Under the pieces are notes generated by a model, which saw nothing but the letters and a program-made list of their open reading frames with translations, made no database searches and was not told the origin of the DNA. A program made the position numbers and the translations under genes. This document shows, piece after piece, positions 34,478-43,772 of a stretch of 64,000 nt of DNA. Source of the stretch: Lutibacter sp. HS1-25 (lineage in GTDB: Bacteria > Bacteroidota > Bacteroidia > Flavobacteriales > Flavobacteriaceae); assembly GCF_004121075.1 (NCBI RefSeq), contig NZ_RHLN01000014.1, positions 23,023 to 87,022 of the forward strand, written 5' to 3'. Position 1 is the first letter of the stretch. Each line of letters starts with the position of its first letter.

Positions 34478-34558
34478 AATTGATTTAATTAGCAATAATA
34501 GGATACTGATAACCAATATTTTGGTTATCTAATTTATTAATAAAAAAATAGAACTATG

Positions 34559-34939
34559 TTACTTTTGTGGTGGTTGAAAAAAACGAGTCGTATAACTGTT
34601 TATAAATGTTTTTAGGTAGTGAAAATTTCTATCTTCAAATATTTTTGTTGAAGACATTATTTCTAAATTACTAAAATTTAACACATAAACAGGGTGAAAA
34701 TGGGAATCACAACATTGATGTTTAAAAGGAAGTTGTTTGTGTTGATTGTGCTTGTTTTTATGAATTTCAACACGACTTCCATAGTGTAAATCCATAAAAC
34801 TCGCTAAATTATCTCCCTCTTCTATATGACAAGAAATGTGTTTTATTAAAGTTGGAAATTTAGCAATATCATTAAACTCTATTCCAAAACTTTGAAAAAG
34901 AATTGTAAACGATAACAATATTGCACTTAATTTACCCAT
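34559..34939 (-). CDS. His/Cys-rich small protein of the metal-efflux operon
   Basis: 126 residues from the preferred start MGKLSAILLSFTILFQSFGI, which is a plausible signal peptide. An upstream in-frame ATG at 35029 only adds another hydrophobic stretch. The mature part has SCHIEEGDNLASFMDLHYGS, a His-rich segment HKNKHNQHKQLPFKHQCCDS followed by HFHP, and a C-terminal PP. This fits a small Bacteroidota family found next to Cus/Czc pumps and named for HYC, CC and PP motifs; here HYC is HYG. The histidines and cysteines suggest periplasmic metal binding or delivery to the pump. It is the first gene of the efflux operon. Confidence 0.65.
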   Translation of the reverse strand: MGKLSAILLSFTILFQSFGIEFNDIAKFPTLIKHISCHIEEGDNLASFMDLHYGSRVEIHKNKHNQHKQLPFKHQCCDSHFHPVYVLNFSNLEIMSSTKIFEDRNFHYLKTFINSYTTRFFQPPQK

Positions 34940-35056
34940 TAATAAATTTAGAAAATTAAATGTAAATTTGATTAAAAATACAACTATTAAACAAGTGCTT
35001 ATAATAGTTATTTTATATATGGCTATCAATTTTAATGATAGTAGTAAAAATAAACC

Positions 35057-37084
35057 CTAAATTTTACCTACATATTTACGTGTAAACCACTCTAAACTTA
35101 AGCAAAATACAATAAAACCCAATAGCCATTTCCAATTTATTAAAGGTGTTTTTAGTGTACTAGATTTTTGAATACTTTTAAAACGTTTATCCTTTACTAA
35201 ATCATTTATAAAAACAGTTTGATCTGCATCATAATAAACTTTTCCATTAGTTGTTGAAGCCAGTAATTTTAAATCTGCATCATTAGACTGTGTAAATTGT
35301 TGTTCAATTTCATAAGGTAAAACCTTAAAAGCTCCTGAAATTGTTTCATCGTGATTTTCGACAGAAACGCTATACAAATATTCACCTGAGGCAATATTAG
35401 ACAATTGTGCAACAAACCCATTATTTACAAGAGCAAACGGAATTTTAGTTTGCTTTTTATCTTCCTTATTGGTAATTGTTAGCCAAATTTTAGCACGGTT
35501 GTCTAAATTTAAATTTTCATCTAAATAGTTTGCTGAAATTTGAATTGTTTCATTTGAAAAATAAATAGGATTAACCGATGCATTTAACCTGTTATTATTA
35601 TTGTTTGAAGCTAAATATTGCATTAAGTTAGCTATAAATCCATCAAAATATTCAAAGGTTTTGCTTTCACTAAAACTACCCATTCTCCAGCGCCAAATAT
35701 TTTCGCCAAATAAAACAGCTCCTTTTTGATTGTTATTTTCAAACGTTGCAAGTAATGGTTCCTCTGTTTGTACGCTTCCTATTTTTTGAAAAAGCAACGT
35801 TTGATAAGGAACCGAAAAAGTAATTGACCCAAAACGATCTTCTAATGGCGCGAAAGTAGAAAATCCTATATCCGAATTTAGAAAACTACTGTAGGAATTG
35901 TTAAAAACAGCATTGTAATTTTCACTTGAAGAAATGACTTTTTTAGTGAAATTAGATTGTGCTAAATTTAAAAAATTCCAGTCTGTACTTAAACCTGAAA
36001 CTATAAAATAGTTCATTTTTTTTGTTTGAATCTCATTCAACACATTCTTAAACTTATTATTTGGTTGGTATAATATAATCAACTGGTATTTAGCTGATTC
36101 TGACTTATATTTATCAATATTTAAAATAGTTACAGAACGTTGTTTATTACTCTCAATCGCCTTTTTAAACATTCCTAAATCTGGATGTAATACAGCTGTC
36201 AAAATCAATATTTTTGAAGTATCTTCAATAACATTAATACTAAATTCTTTGGAATTATTGATGGTATTTTGCTCGTTTATAAGTTCGTCTATTTGAACAG
36301 TATAGTAATTAATTCCCTTATTTTTTGAGGTTAAAAACAACGATTCTGTATAAACATTTTGAGTTTTTGAGAAGTTTATTTTCTTAGAAAACACCATTTT
36401 CCCATTGTTAAAAACACTTAAATTTTTACTGATATTTTGATTTCCTGTGTAATTCACAAAAACTTCAACAGGAAACTGATTGTTTACAAACGTATTTTCG
36501 TTTACGTTTAATTGCTGAATAAAAATATCTTCAACAGTAGTTGTGTCTCCAACAACAAACGAATATACTGGACTTTTATAATTTGAAAAAGCAATAGAAT
36601 TTCCGGCAGTTTGATTGCCATCTGTAATTAAAACCAACGGATTTATACCGTTATTAAAAACTTTTGACAGCTTATTTAAAGGGTCAAATAAGTTGGTATA
36701 TTGCTCATTAAAATTAAGTGAATCTAGCGGTTTTAGCTTTGTACCAAAGCTAAAATATTCAATATTAAATTTTGAATTTAGTTCAGCATCATTTTTAATT
36801 GTTTCAACTAAATTCTGAATATTCTCAGCTTTTGATTTGAATTTAATGGATGAAGAATTATCAACAGCTACCACCAAATTTGGTTTAATAATTTGGCTCG
36901 TTTCTTTTTTTATGGAAGGGTTTATAAGCAATAAAAATATGCTGAATAAACTTAGAAATCTTAAAAAAGAAAGCCAATAATTAAATTGGCTTTTCTCTTT
37001 ATTTTGAAAAATATATTGGAAAATTGATAAAAATAAAGCTACAAAAACAGCAATAATAATGTATAATAAATTGGCTGTTTCCAT
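35057..37084 (-). CDS. VWA-like domain membrane protein
   Basis: 675 residues. Two N-terminal membrane helices (about 6-26 and 38-58) and one near the C-terminus (about 650-668) frame a large periplasmic region. A von Willebrand A-like domain starts at about residue 70 with the metal-site motif DNSSS in LVVAVDNSSSIKF and a second element LITDGNQTAGN. Later segments look like the glutamine amidotransferase-like domain common in these proteins (VLFGENIWRWRMGSF) and Ig-like strands. Relatives are conserved in Bacteroidota with unknown function, perhaps surface or envelope assembly. It is not part of the metal pump unit by any visible motif. Confidence 0.75.
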   Translation of the reverse strand: METANLLYIIIAVFVALFLSIFQYIFQNKEKSQFNYWLSFLRFLSLFSIFLLLINPSIKKETSQIIKPNLVVAVDNSSSIKFKSKAENIQNLVETIKNDAELNSKFNIEYFSFGTKLKPLDSLNFNEQYTNLFDPLNKLSKVFNNGINPLVLITDGNQTAGNSIAFSNYKSPVYSFVVGDTTTVEDIFIQQLNVNENTFVNNQFPVEVFVNYTGNQNISKNLSVFNNGKMVFSKKINFSKTQNVYTESLFLTSKNKGINYYTVQIDELINEQNTINNSKEFSINVIEDTSKILILTAVLHPDLGMFKKAIESNKQRSVTILNIDKYKSESAKYQLIILYQPNNKFKNVLNEIQTKKMNYFIVSGLSTDWNFLNLAQSNFTKKVISSSENYNAVFNNSYSSFLNSDIGFSTFAPLEDRFGSITFSVPYQTLLFQKIGSVQTEEPLLATFENNNQKGAVLFGENIWRWRMGSFSESKTFEYFDGFIANLMQYLASNNNNNRLNASVNPIYFSNETIQISANYLDENLNLDNRAKIWLTITNKEDKKQTKIPFALVNNGFVAQLSNIASGEYLYSVSVENHDETISGAFKVLPYEIEQQFTQSNDADLKLLASTTNGKVYYDADQTVFINDLVKDKRFKSIQKSSTLKTPLINWKWLLGFIVFCLSLEWFTRKYVGKI

Positions 37085-37164
37085 TGTAGTTTTTAGATTG
37101 TTAGATTAAACTTCATAAGAAAAAATAATCCAAATAATTTCCAACTTTTAAATTTTAACTAATT

Positions 37165-37911
37165 TTAGGTTAACATTCCACCGTCAACACTTAGTGTTTG
37201 ACCTGTAATGTAAGCACTCATATCAGAAGCTAAAAACACACAAGCATTAGCAACATCTTCAGCAGTACCACCACGTTTTAAAGGAATTGAATCTCTCCAA
37301 CCCTGAACAACTTCAGGATTTAATTTTTCTGTCATTTCAGTTTCAATAAAACCTGGCGCAATGGTATTACAACGAATATTTCTTGAACCCAATTCTAAAG
37401 CTACCGACTTGGTAAACCCTAAAATACCAGCTTTTGATGCAGCATAATTTGCCTGACCAGCATTTCCTTTTAAACCAACTACAGAACTCATATTGATAAT
37501 AGATCCGCCACGTTGTTTCATCATTGGTCTAATTACAGCTTTTGTTAAGTTGAAAACAGATTTTAAGTTTACTTCAATTACAGAATCAAAATCTTCCTCA
37601 GAAATACGCATTAATAAATTATCTTTTGTAATTCCTGCGTTGTTTATTAGCACGTCAATAGAACCAAATTCTTTTAAAACATCAGCAGCTAATTGTTGTG
37701 CAGCATCGTAATTAGCAGCATTAGACTGATATCCTTTAGCTTTTATACCATAAGCTTCCAATTCTTTTTCAAGCGCTTGAGCAGCTTCCACAGATGCGTT
37801 ATAGGTAAATGCTATATTTGCACCTTGTTTAGCAAAAGAAGTTGCTATACCTCTACCAATTCCTCTTGAAGCTCCTGTAATTAAAGCTGTTTTATTTTCT
37901 AAAAGTTTCAT
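37165..37911 (-). CDS. fabG: 3-oxoacyl-[acyl-carrier-protein] reductase
   Basis: 248 residues, a classical short-chain dehydrogenase. NADPH-dependent reduction of 3-oxoacyl-ACP in fatty-acid elongation. The cofactor motif is TGASRGIGRGIA, followed by NNAGITKD. The catalytic Ser, Tyr and Lys lie in INMSSVVGLKGNAGQANYAASKAG. The C-terminus ITGQTLSVDGGML is typical of FabG. It has its own -7 element (37952-37959), and a terminator separates it from sucD upstream, so it is a single-gene unit near the lipid A genes. Confidence 0.95.
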   Translation of the reverse strand: MKLLENKTALITGASRGIGRGIATSFAKQGANIAFTYNASVEAAQALEKELEAYGIKAKGYQSNAANYDAAQQLAADVLKEFGSIDVLINNAGITKDNLLMRISEEDFDSVIEVNLKSVFNLTKAVIRPMMKQRGGSIINMSSVVGLKGNAGQANYAASKAGILGFTKSVALELGSRNIRCNTIAPGFIETEMTEKLNPEVVQGWRDSIPLKRGGTAEDVANACVFLASDMSAYITGQTLSVDGGMLT

Positions 37912-37951
37912 ATGATTAATTATATTCTTTAATTTATTTATTTTGAAAAAT

Positions 37952-37959
37952 CAAATATA
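37952..37959 (-). promoter_or_regulatory. fabG promoter, -7 element
   Basis: Minus-strand TATATTTG, a perfect consensus match, lies 40 bases upstream of the fabG start and just after the sucD terminator. Confidence 0.6.
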
Positions 37960-37971
37960 CACAATTTATAA

Positions 37972-37997
37972 AAAAAGCCTCCAAAAAGGAAGCTTTT
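37972..37997 (-). terminator. sucD intrinsic terminator
   Basis: On the minus strand AAAAGCTTCC, loop TTTTT, GGAGGCTTTTTTT gives a hairpin with a bulge and a T run. It lies 21 bases after the sucD stop. Confidence 0.75.
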
Positions 37998-38017
37998 CAA
38001 CTTGTTTTGTTATTTTT

Positions 38018-38890
38018 TTAGCCTAAAATCTCAGCGACTTTTGCACCAATTTTAGCTGGAGAATCCACAACGTGAATACCATTTTCTTTTAAAATTGCCA
38101 TTTTAGCTTGAGCAGTATCATCTGCACCACCAACAATAGCACCTGCGTGCCCCATTGTTCTTCCTTTTGGAGCTGTTTGACCAGCAATAAAACCTACAAC
38201 TGGTTTTCTATTACCATCAGCTTTCACCCAACGTGCAGCTTCAGCCTCTAATTGTCCGCCAATTTCACCAATCATTACAATACATTCAGTCTCAGGATCG
38301 TTCATTAACAATTCTACAGCTTCTTTTGTAGTAGTTCCAATAATTGGGTCACCACCAATACCAATTGCAGTAGTAATACCATAGCCTTGTTTTACAACTT
38401 GATCTGCAGCTTCATAAGTTAAAGTTCCGGATTTAGAAACAATACCAACGTTTCCTTTTCTAAATATAAAACCTGGCATAATTCCAACTTTTGCTTCTTC
38501 AGGAGTAATAACACCTGGGCAATTTGGACCTACCAACCTACAATCTTTATTTTCAATATAAGCTTTAACTTTAACCATATCTGCAACAGGAATACCTTCA
38601 GTAATACAAATAATTACTTTAATTCCGGCAGCAGCAGCCTCCATAATTGCATCTGCAGCAAATGCTGGTGGCACAAAAATAATTGAAGTATCGGCACCTA
38701 CTTTGTCAACAGCATCTTGAACAGTATTAAAAACTGGTTTATCTAAATGCAATTGTCCTCCTTTACCAGGAGTAACACCACCTACAACGTTTGTACCATA
38801 TTCTATCATTTGGGTTGCGTGAAAAGTACCTTCACCACCAGTAAAACCTTGTACAATTATTTTTGAATTTTTATTGACTAAAACGCTCAT
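38018..38890 (-). CDS. sucD: Succinyl-CoA ligase, alpha subunit
   Basis: 290 residues. Forms or cleaves succinyl-CoA with nucleotide triphosphate in the citric acid cycle. The CoA-binding domain has [21 protein letters not shown] and [14 protein letters not shown]. The ligase domain contains [27 protein letters not shown] and the phosphorylated active-site His in [19 protein letters not shown]. The beta subunit gene (sucC) is not nearby, as is usual in Flavobacteriaceae. Confidence 0.96.
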   Translation of the reverse strand: MSVLVNKNSKIIVQGFTGGEGTFHATQMIEYGTNVVGGVTPGKGGQLHLDKPVFNTVQDAVDKVGADTSIIFVPPAFAADAIMEAAAAGIKVIICITEGIPVADMVKVKAYIENKDCRLVGPNCPGVITPEEAKVGIMPGFIFRKGNVGIVSKSGTLTYEAADQVVKQGYGITTAIGIGGDPIIGTTTKEAVELLMNDPETECIVMIGEIGGQLEAEAARWVKADGNRKPVVGFIAGQTAPKGRTMGHAGAIVGGADDTAQAKMAILKENGIHVVDSPAKIGAKVAEILG

Positions 38891-38917
38891 TAAATTTTTA
38901 TTTATTAGTTAGTATTA

Positions 38918-38925
38918 CAAATATA
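38918..38925 (-). promoter_or_regulatory. sucD promoter, -7 element
   Basis: Minus-strand TATATTTG lies 27 bases upstream of the sucD start, between sucD and the lpxD-like gene. sucD can therefore be transcribed separately from the lipid A cluster. Confidence 0.55.
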
Positions 38926-38953
38926 ATTTTAAAAATGTTTTTAATGTCTAAAA

Positions 38954-39880
38954 CTATGCTTTATTTTGATATTTTAATAACATTGAAAGTTTTGCTAATT
39001 CTTGCATCTTTTTTCGAGCTTCAGAAGCAGGAGTTCCAAAATAGGTTTTTCCACCTTCCAAAGATTTAGCTGCAGCACTTTGTCCAAGTAATACAGCTCC
39101 TTTTCCAATAGTTATTCCGCTTATCAATGCAGATTGACCCCACATTGTTACATTGTCTTCAATAACACAACAACCTGCTATACCAACTTGCGCTGCCATT
39201 AAACAATTTTCTCCAATAATAGTATCATGTCCAACCTGAACCTGATTGTCTAATTTAGTTCCTTTTTTAATTGTTGTATCTCCAGAAACACCTCTATCTA
39301 TGGTACAAAGCGAGCCAATATCAACATTATCTTCAATTACAACACTTCCACTTGATATTAATTTATCGTAACCTTCAGGTCTTCTTTTATAATAAAAAGC
39401 ATCAGCACCAATAGTTGTACCTGCGTGAATTGTAACATTGTTACCAATTTTACAATTATCGTAAATAACAACATTTGGATGAATTAAACAATTATCACCA
39501 ATAGATACATTATTACCAATAAATACATTTGGTTGAATAATAGTATTTACCCCTATTTTTGAAGTTTTAGCAGTTGATTCAACCGCTTTTTGAAAGGGAT
39601 TAAAATATTTTGATAATTTATTAAAATCTCTAAATGGATCATCTGAAATTAAAAGTGCTTTTCCTTCAGGACAAACGACTTCTTTATTTATTAAAACGAT
39701 GGTTGCATTAGATTTTAACGCTTTATCGTAATATTTTGGATGATCTACAAAAACAATATCACCTTTTTCTACAACATGAATTTCATTAAATCCTGTTACA
39801 GGAAAATCTTCAGAACCAACAAAAGTAGTTCCTATTATTTCAGCAATTTCTTTTAAAGTATAAATACGAGGTAATTTCAT
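38954..39880 (-). CDS. LpxD-like UDP-3-O-acylglucosamine N-acyltransferase paralogue
   Basis: 308 residues, shorter than the LpxD at 42702-43742. The N-terminal uridine-binding-like domain (about 1-95) has TLKEIAEIIGTTFVGSEDFPVTG. The left-handed beta-helix of hexapeptide repeats (about 100-270) has IGNNVSIGDNCLIHPNVVIY and IGADAFYYKRRPEGYDKL, matching the LpxD catalytic region but with F-Y-Y in place of G-F-G-F. DNQVQVGHDTIIGENCL contains the LpxD-type His. It ends with a helical tail. It follows efp by 13 bases. A second LpxD-type enzyme with other chain-length or substrate preference is possible, but its activity is not shown. Confidence 0.85.
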   Translation of the reverse strand: MKLPRIYTLKEIAEIIGTTFVGSEDFPVTGFNEIHVVEKGDIVFVDHPKYYDKALKSNATIVLINKEVVCPEGKALLISDDPFRDFNKLSKYFNPFQKAVESTAKTSKIGVNTIIQPNVFIGNNVSIGDNCLIHPNVVIYDNCKIGNNVTIHAGTTIGADAFYYKRRPEGYDKLISSGSVVIEDNVDIGSLCTIDRGVSGDTTIKKGTKLDNQVQVGHDTIIGENCLMAAQVGIAGCCVIEDNVTMWGQSALISGITIGKGAVLLGQSAAAKSLEGGKTYFGTPASEARKKMQELAKLSMLLKYQNKA

Positions 39881-39893
39881 TCAGCTAAATGTA

Positions 39894-40460
39894 TTATTCT
39901 TTAACTCGCTCTAAGTAAGCACCTTTAGCTGTATCTATTTTAACTTTATCACCTTCATTTATAAATAAAGGAACATTGATATTTGCACCAGTTTCAACAG
40001 TTGCAGGTTTAGTAGCATTTGTTGCTGTATTTCCTTTAACACCTGGTTCTGTATGTGTAATTTCTAAAATAACACTTGCAGGCATATCTACAGAAAGTGG
40101 CATATTATCTTCAGTATTAAAAATAACCGTTACTATTTCTCCTTCTTTTAACAAATCTGGAGCATCTAACGTTTCTTTTGCCAAAGTAATTTGGTTGTAA
40201 TCATCAGTATTCATAAAATGATAAGTATCTCCTTCAGGATATAAAAACTGATATTTTCTAGTTTCAACTCTAATATCTTCAATTTTTCTACCTGCTGGAA
40301 AAGTATTTTCCAATACTTTACCTGATGAAAGACTTTTTAATTTTGTACGAACAAATGCTGGTCCTTTTCCAGGCTTAACGTGTAAAAACTCTATAATTTT
40401 ATAAATATCATTATTATATCTTAAACATAATCCGTTTCTAATATCTGATGTAGTTGCCAT
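39894..40460 (-). CDS. efp: Elongation factor P
   Basis: 188 residues, the standard three-domain tRNA mimic. It relieves ribosomes stalled on polyproline. The loop that reaches the peptidyl-transferase centre is HVKPGKGPAFVRTKLKSL, with Lys rather than Arg at the tip. That allows lysine-type modification, although no epmA/epmB gene is in the window. The C-terminal OB domain ends GDKVKIDTAKGAYLERVKE. It sits between lpxA and the lpxD paralogue, an arrangement that ties it to the lipid A operon. Confidence 0.96.
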   Translation of the reverse strand: MATTSDIRNGLCLRYNNDIYKIIEFLHVKPGKGPAFVRTKLKSLSSGKVLENTFPAGRKIEDIRVETRKYQFLYPEGDTYHFMNTDDYNQITLAKETLDAPDLLKEGEIVTVIFNTEDNMPLSVDMPASVILEITHTEPGVKGNTATNATKPATVETGANINVPLFINEGDKVKIDTAKGAYLERVKE

Positions 40461-40529
40461 TTTATATGTGCTTTTTTAAATTTTAATTTATTGACTCTAT
40501 TATTTATGCTAATAATTTGTACTTAAGAA

Positions 40530-41312
40530 TTAACTACCTGTATATCCTTTCATAATTCCACGTTGGGAATTTTTAATGAACAAAATAATTTGATCTCTTT
40601 CTTTTGTTGCTTCCATTTCGGCTTCAATTTTTTCTGTAGCCTGAGAATTATTGTAGTTTTTTTGATATAATATTCTATATATATCCTGAATTTCTCTAAT
40701 TTTTTCAGTAGTAAATCCTCTTCTTCTTAAACCAATTGAATTAATTCCAACATAAGACAAAGGCTCTTTACCTGCTTTTGTATATGGTGGCACATCTTTT
40801 CTAACCAAAGAACCTCCTGAAACTAAAGAATGTTCTCCAATATGAATAAATTGATGTACGGCTACCAATCCACTTAAAATTGCATAATCACCTACCGTAA
40901 CATGACCTGCAATAACAGATCCATTTGCCAAAATACAATTATTACCAATAACACAATCGTGTGCTATATGAGATGAAGCCATAATTAAACAATTATCACC
41001 AATTTGAGTTTTACCTAGTGCTTTTGTTCCTCTATTTACAGTAACACACTCTCTAATAGTCGTATTATCTCCAATAATTGCCAACGAATCTTCACCGTCG
41101 AATTTTAAATCTTGAGGAATTGCTGAAATTACAGCTCCTGGAAAAATTCTACAGTTTTTACCAATTCGAGCTCCTTCCATGATTGTAACATTTGAACCAA
41201 TCCAAGTTCCTGAACCGATAGTTACATTGTTATGAATTGTTGTAAATGGTTCTACTACTACATTGGTAGCGATTTTAGAACCTGGGTGAATGTATGCTAA
41301 AGGTTGATTCAT
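40530..41312 (-). CDS. lpxA: UDP-N-acetylglucosamine O-acyltransferase
   Basis: 260 residues. First enzyme of lipid A synthesis, a trimeric left-handed beta-helix. Hexapeptide repeats run from about residue 5 to 185. The catalytic His lies in MASSHIAHDCVIGNN. GAVISAIPQDLKFDGE and TTIRECVTVNRGT are typical LpxA segments. The helical C-terminal domain (about 190-260) includes GLRRRGFTTEKI. It overlaps the lpxC-fabZ stop by one base. Confidence 0.95.
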   Translation of the reverse strand: MNQPLAYIHPGSKIATNVVVEPFTTIHNNVTIGSGTWIGSNVTIMEGARIGKNCRIFPGAVISAIPQDLKFDGEDSLAIIGDNTTIRECVTVNRGTKALGKTQIGDNCLIMASSHIAHDCVIGNNCILANGSVIAGHVTVGDYAILSGLVAVHQFIHIGEHSLVSGGSLVRKDVPPYTKAGKEPLSYVGINSIGLRRRGFTTEKIREIQDIYRILYQKNYNNSQATEKIEAEMEATKERDQIILFIKNSQRGIMKGYTGS

Positions 41313-42709
41313 TATTCTTTTGGTTTTCTGGCAATTTGTGCCATTAATTCTGCTTCTACAACTAATTTACCATTTGCATATCCATAAGCTTGCATATGAC
41401 AAATTCCGCGTCTAATTGGTGTAATAATTTCTGCTTTAAAAATTAAAGTATCACCTGGAAGCACTTTTTGTTTGAACTTTACATTGTCCATTTTCATAAA
41501 ATAGGTCAGGTAATTTTCTGGATCTGGAACGGTACTTAATACCAAAACGCCTCCACATTGAGCCATTGCTTCTACCTGTAAAACACCAGGCATTACAGGA
41601 GCTCCAGGAAAATGTCCTATAAAAAATGACTCGTTCATAGTCACGTTTTTCATCCCAACAACATGTTTATCAGACAACTCTAAAATTCTATCAATTAATA
41701 AAAATGGTGGTCTATGAGGAAGAATATTCATAATTTGATGAATATCCATTAATGGTGGTTGGTTTAAATCAAATTTAGGAACGTAGTTTCGTTTTTCTTG
41801 TTTGATTATTTTTTGTAATTTTTTTGCAAAAATGGTATTTACCAAATGTCCTGGTTTATTTGCAATAACTTTACCTTTAATTCTAGTTCCAACCAAAGAT
41901 AAATCACCAATAACATCTAGCAATTTATGGCGAGCAGCTTCGTTTGTCCAACGCAAAGTTAAATTGTCTAAAATTCCGTTTGGTTTTACTGTTAAATCTG
42001 CTTTATTGAAAGCTTTTTTAAGTTTCTCCATAGTTTCAGCAGATATTTCTTTATCTACATAAACTATAGCATTGTTTAGGTCGCCTCCTTTAATTAGATT
42101 GTTATCTAATAACATTTCCAATTCATGTAAAAAACTAAAAGTACGTGCATCACAAATTTCAGCTTTAAAATCGGATAAAGAGTTTAATGTTGCATTTTGA
42201 GTACCTAAAACTTTGGTTCCAAAATCGACCATTGCAGTTACTTGGTATTCATCAGATGGCATTAAAATAATCTCACTACCTGTTTCTTCATCTTTGTATG
42301 AAATAACTTCTTTTACAACATACTCTTCTTTTTCAGCATCTTGTTCACAAATACCTGCTTTTTCAAGTGCTTCAACAAAATGTTTTGACGAGCCATCCAT
42401 TATTGGAGGTTCTGGAGCATTTATTTCAATAATAATATTGTCAATATCTAAAGCAACAACGGCGGCCAAAACATGTTCAGATGTATTAATAACAACCCCT
42501 CTTTTTTCAAGATTAGTTCCTCGTTGTGTATTTACAACATACTCTGCACTTGCTTCAATAATAGGCTCACCCTCTAAATCAATTCTTTTAAACACATAAC
42601 CATTATTTACAGGGGCAGGTTTAAAAGTCATTTCAACTTTATTACCTGTATGTAAACCAACGCCCGATAGCGTTACTTCATTTTTAATTGTTTTTTGTTT
42701 GTTACTCAT
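41312..42709 (-). CDS. lpxC/fabZ: LpxC deacetylase fused to FabZ dehydratase
   Basis: 465 residues, a fusion typical of Bacteroidota. The LpxC part (about 1-305) deacetylates UDP-3-O-acyl-GlcNAc, the committed step of lipid A synthesis. Zinc ligands are in [10 protein letters not shown] and the later [18 protein letters not shown]. The FabZ part (about 315-465) dehydrates 3-hydroxyacyl-ACP. It has [14 protein letters not shown] and the catalytic His of [24 protein letters not shown]. The fusion links two enzymes that compete for hydroxyacyl-ACP. The start overlaps lpxD by eight bases. Confidence 0.96.
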   Translation of the reverse strand: MSNKQKTIKNEVTLSGVGLHTGNKVEMTFKPAPVNNGYVFKRIDLEGEPIIEASAEYVVNTQRGTNLEKRGVVINTSEHVLAAVVALDIDNIIIEINAPEPPIMDGSSKHFVEALEKAGICEQDAEKEEYVVKEVISYKDEETGSEIILMPSDEYQVTAMVDFGTKVLGTQNATLNSLSDFKAEICDARTFSFLHELEMLLDNNLIKGGDLNNAIVYVDKEISAETMEKLKKAFNKADLTVKPNGILDNLTLRWTNEAARHKLLDVIGDLSLVGTRIKGKVIANKPGHLVNTIFAKKLQKIIKQEKRNYVPKFDLNQPPLMDIHQIMNILPHRPPFLLIDRILELSDKHVVGMKNVTMNESFFIGHFPGAPVMPGVLQVEAMAQCGGVLVLSTVPDPENYLTYFMKMDNVKFKQKVLPGDTLIFKAEIITPIRRGICHMQAYGYANGKLVVEAELMAQIARKPKE

Positions 42710-43742
42710 AGTTAGTTTTTATAGCTTTTAATTCTTTCTCTAAATCATTAATTTTGTTTGCTAATTTTGGTAAATTTTTAAAATAAACATAAGATTTGTT
42801 CCAATCTGTATAACCAAAGGCCGGAGATCCTTGAATTACTTCGTTATCTTTGATATTTCTTCCAATACCAGATTGTGCCTGTATTCGAACATTATTACCT
42901 ATTATTAAATGGCCGGCAATCCCTACTTGCCCACCAAACATACAATTTTCACCTACCTTAGAAGAACCTGCAATTCCTGTTTGCGCAGCAATTACCGTGT
43001 TTTTTCCAATTTCAACATTGTGACCAATTTGAATTTGGTTGTCTAATTTTACACCTTGTCTAATAATTGTTGAACCTAATGTTGCTCTATCAATAGTAGT
43101 TGCTGCTCCAATATCAACATTGTCTTCAATAACAACATTTCCAATTTGAGGAATTTTACTATAAACACCTTCTTCATTTGGTGCAAAACCAAAACCATCA
43201 GCGCCTATAACACAACCAGCATTAATTATACAATTTTTACCAATTACGGTCTCAGACATAATTTTTGCACCTGCAAAAATTATGGTATTATCTCCAATAG
43301 TTACATTATCTTCTATGTATACATTTGGATAAATTTTTACATTATCTCCTATTTTTACATTGTTGCTAATGTATGCAAAAGAACCTACATAAATATTTTC
43401 ACCAACTACAGCACTTTGAGCAATGTAAGAAGGCGTTTCAATACCAAATTTATTTAGTTTTGCTTGGTTGTAAAACTCTAATAATTTTGAAAAAGCTTTA
43501 TAAGCGTCAGGTACTTTTATAAGTGTAGTTTGTATTTCAGATTCTGGCACAAAATCTTTATTTACAATAGCTATGGAAGCTTTTGTAGTATAAATATATT
43601 GTGTATATTTTGGGTTGGATAAAAAAGTTAACGAACCTTCTTCTCCTTCTTCAATTTTAGATAGTTTATGTACTTCTACATTTTCGTCGCCAAAAACAAC
43701 ACCTTCTAAAATTTCTGCTATTTGGATTGCTTTAAATTTCAT
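42702..43742 (-). CDS. lpxD: UDP-3-O-(3-hydroxyacyl)glucosamine N-acyltransferase
   Basis: 346 residues from the chosen start [20 protein letters not shown]. Adds the N-linked hydroxyacyl chain in lipid A synthesis. It has an N-terminal uridine-binding domain (about 1-100), then hexapeptide repeats with [21 protein letters not shown] and the catalytic His of [14 protein letters not shown], and a C-terminal helix. An ATG three codons upstream (43751) falls inside the -7 promoter element, so it cannot be the start. First gene of the run lpxD, lpxC/fabZ, lpxA, efp, lpxD paralogue. Confidence 0.95.
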   Translation of the reverse strand: MKFKAIQIAEILEGVVFGDENVEVHKLSKIEEGEEGSLTFLSNPKYTQYIYTTKASIAIVNKDFVPESEIQTTLIKVPDAYKAFSKLLEFYNQAKLNKFGIETPSYIAQSAVVGENIYVGSFAYISNNVKIGDNVKIYPNVYIEDNVTIGDNTIIFAGAKIMSETVIGKNCIINAGCVIGADGFGFAPNEEGVYSKIPQIGNVVIEDNVDIGAATTIDRATLGSTIIRQGVKLDNQIQIGHNVEIGKNTVIAAQTGIAGSSKVGENCMFGGQVGIAGHLIIGNNVRIQAQSGIGRNIKDNEVIQGSPAFGYTDWNKSYVYFKNLPKLANKINDLEKELKAIKTNYE

Positions 43743-43748
43743 TGTCCA

Positions 43749-43756
43749 CAAAAGTA
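43749..43756 (-). promoter_or_regulatory. lpxD operon promoter, -7 element close to the start codon
   Basis: Minus-strand TACTTTTG matches TAnnTTTG and is only six bases (TGGACA) before the lpxD ATG at 43742. The transcript would begin at or next to the start codon. Confidence 0.65.
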
Positions 43757-43772
43757 AAAAAAAAGTTGAATT

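Noticed and set aside
34477..34516. Longer start for the metal pump at 34516
   Set aside because: The added residues MVISILLLLIKSI are not part of RND pumps. Met14 gives the standard MLTKIIKLSI opening.
43146..43457. 103-residue plus-strand frame rich in Asn, Ile and Tyr
   Set aside because: It is antisense to the hexapeptide repeats of lpxD. Its repetitive look comes from those repeats.
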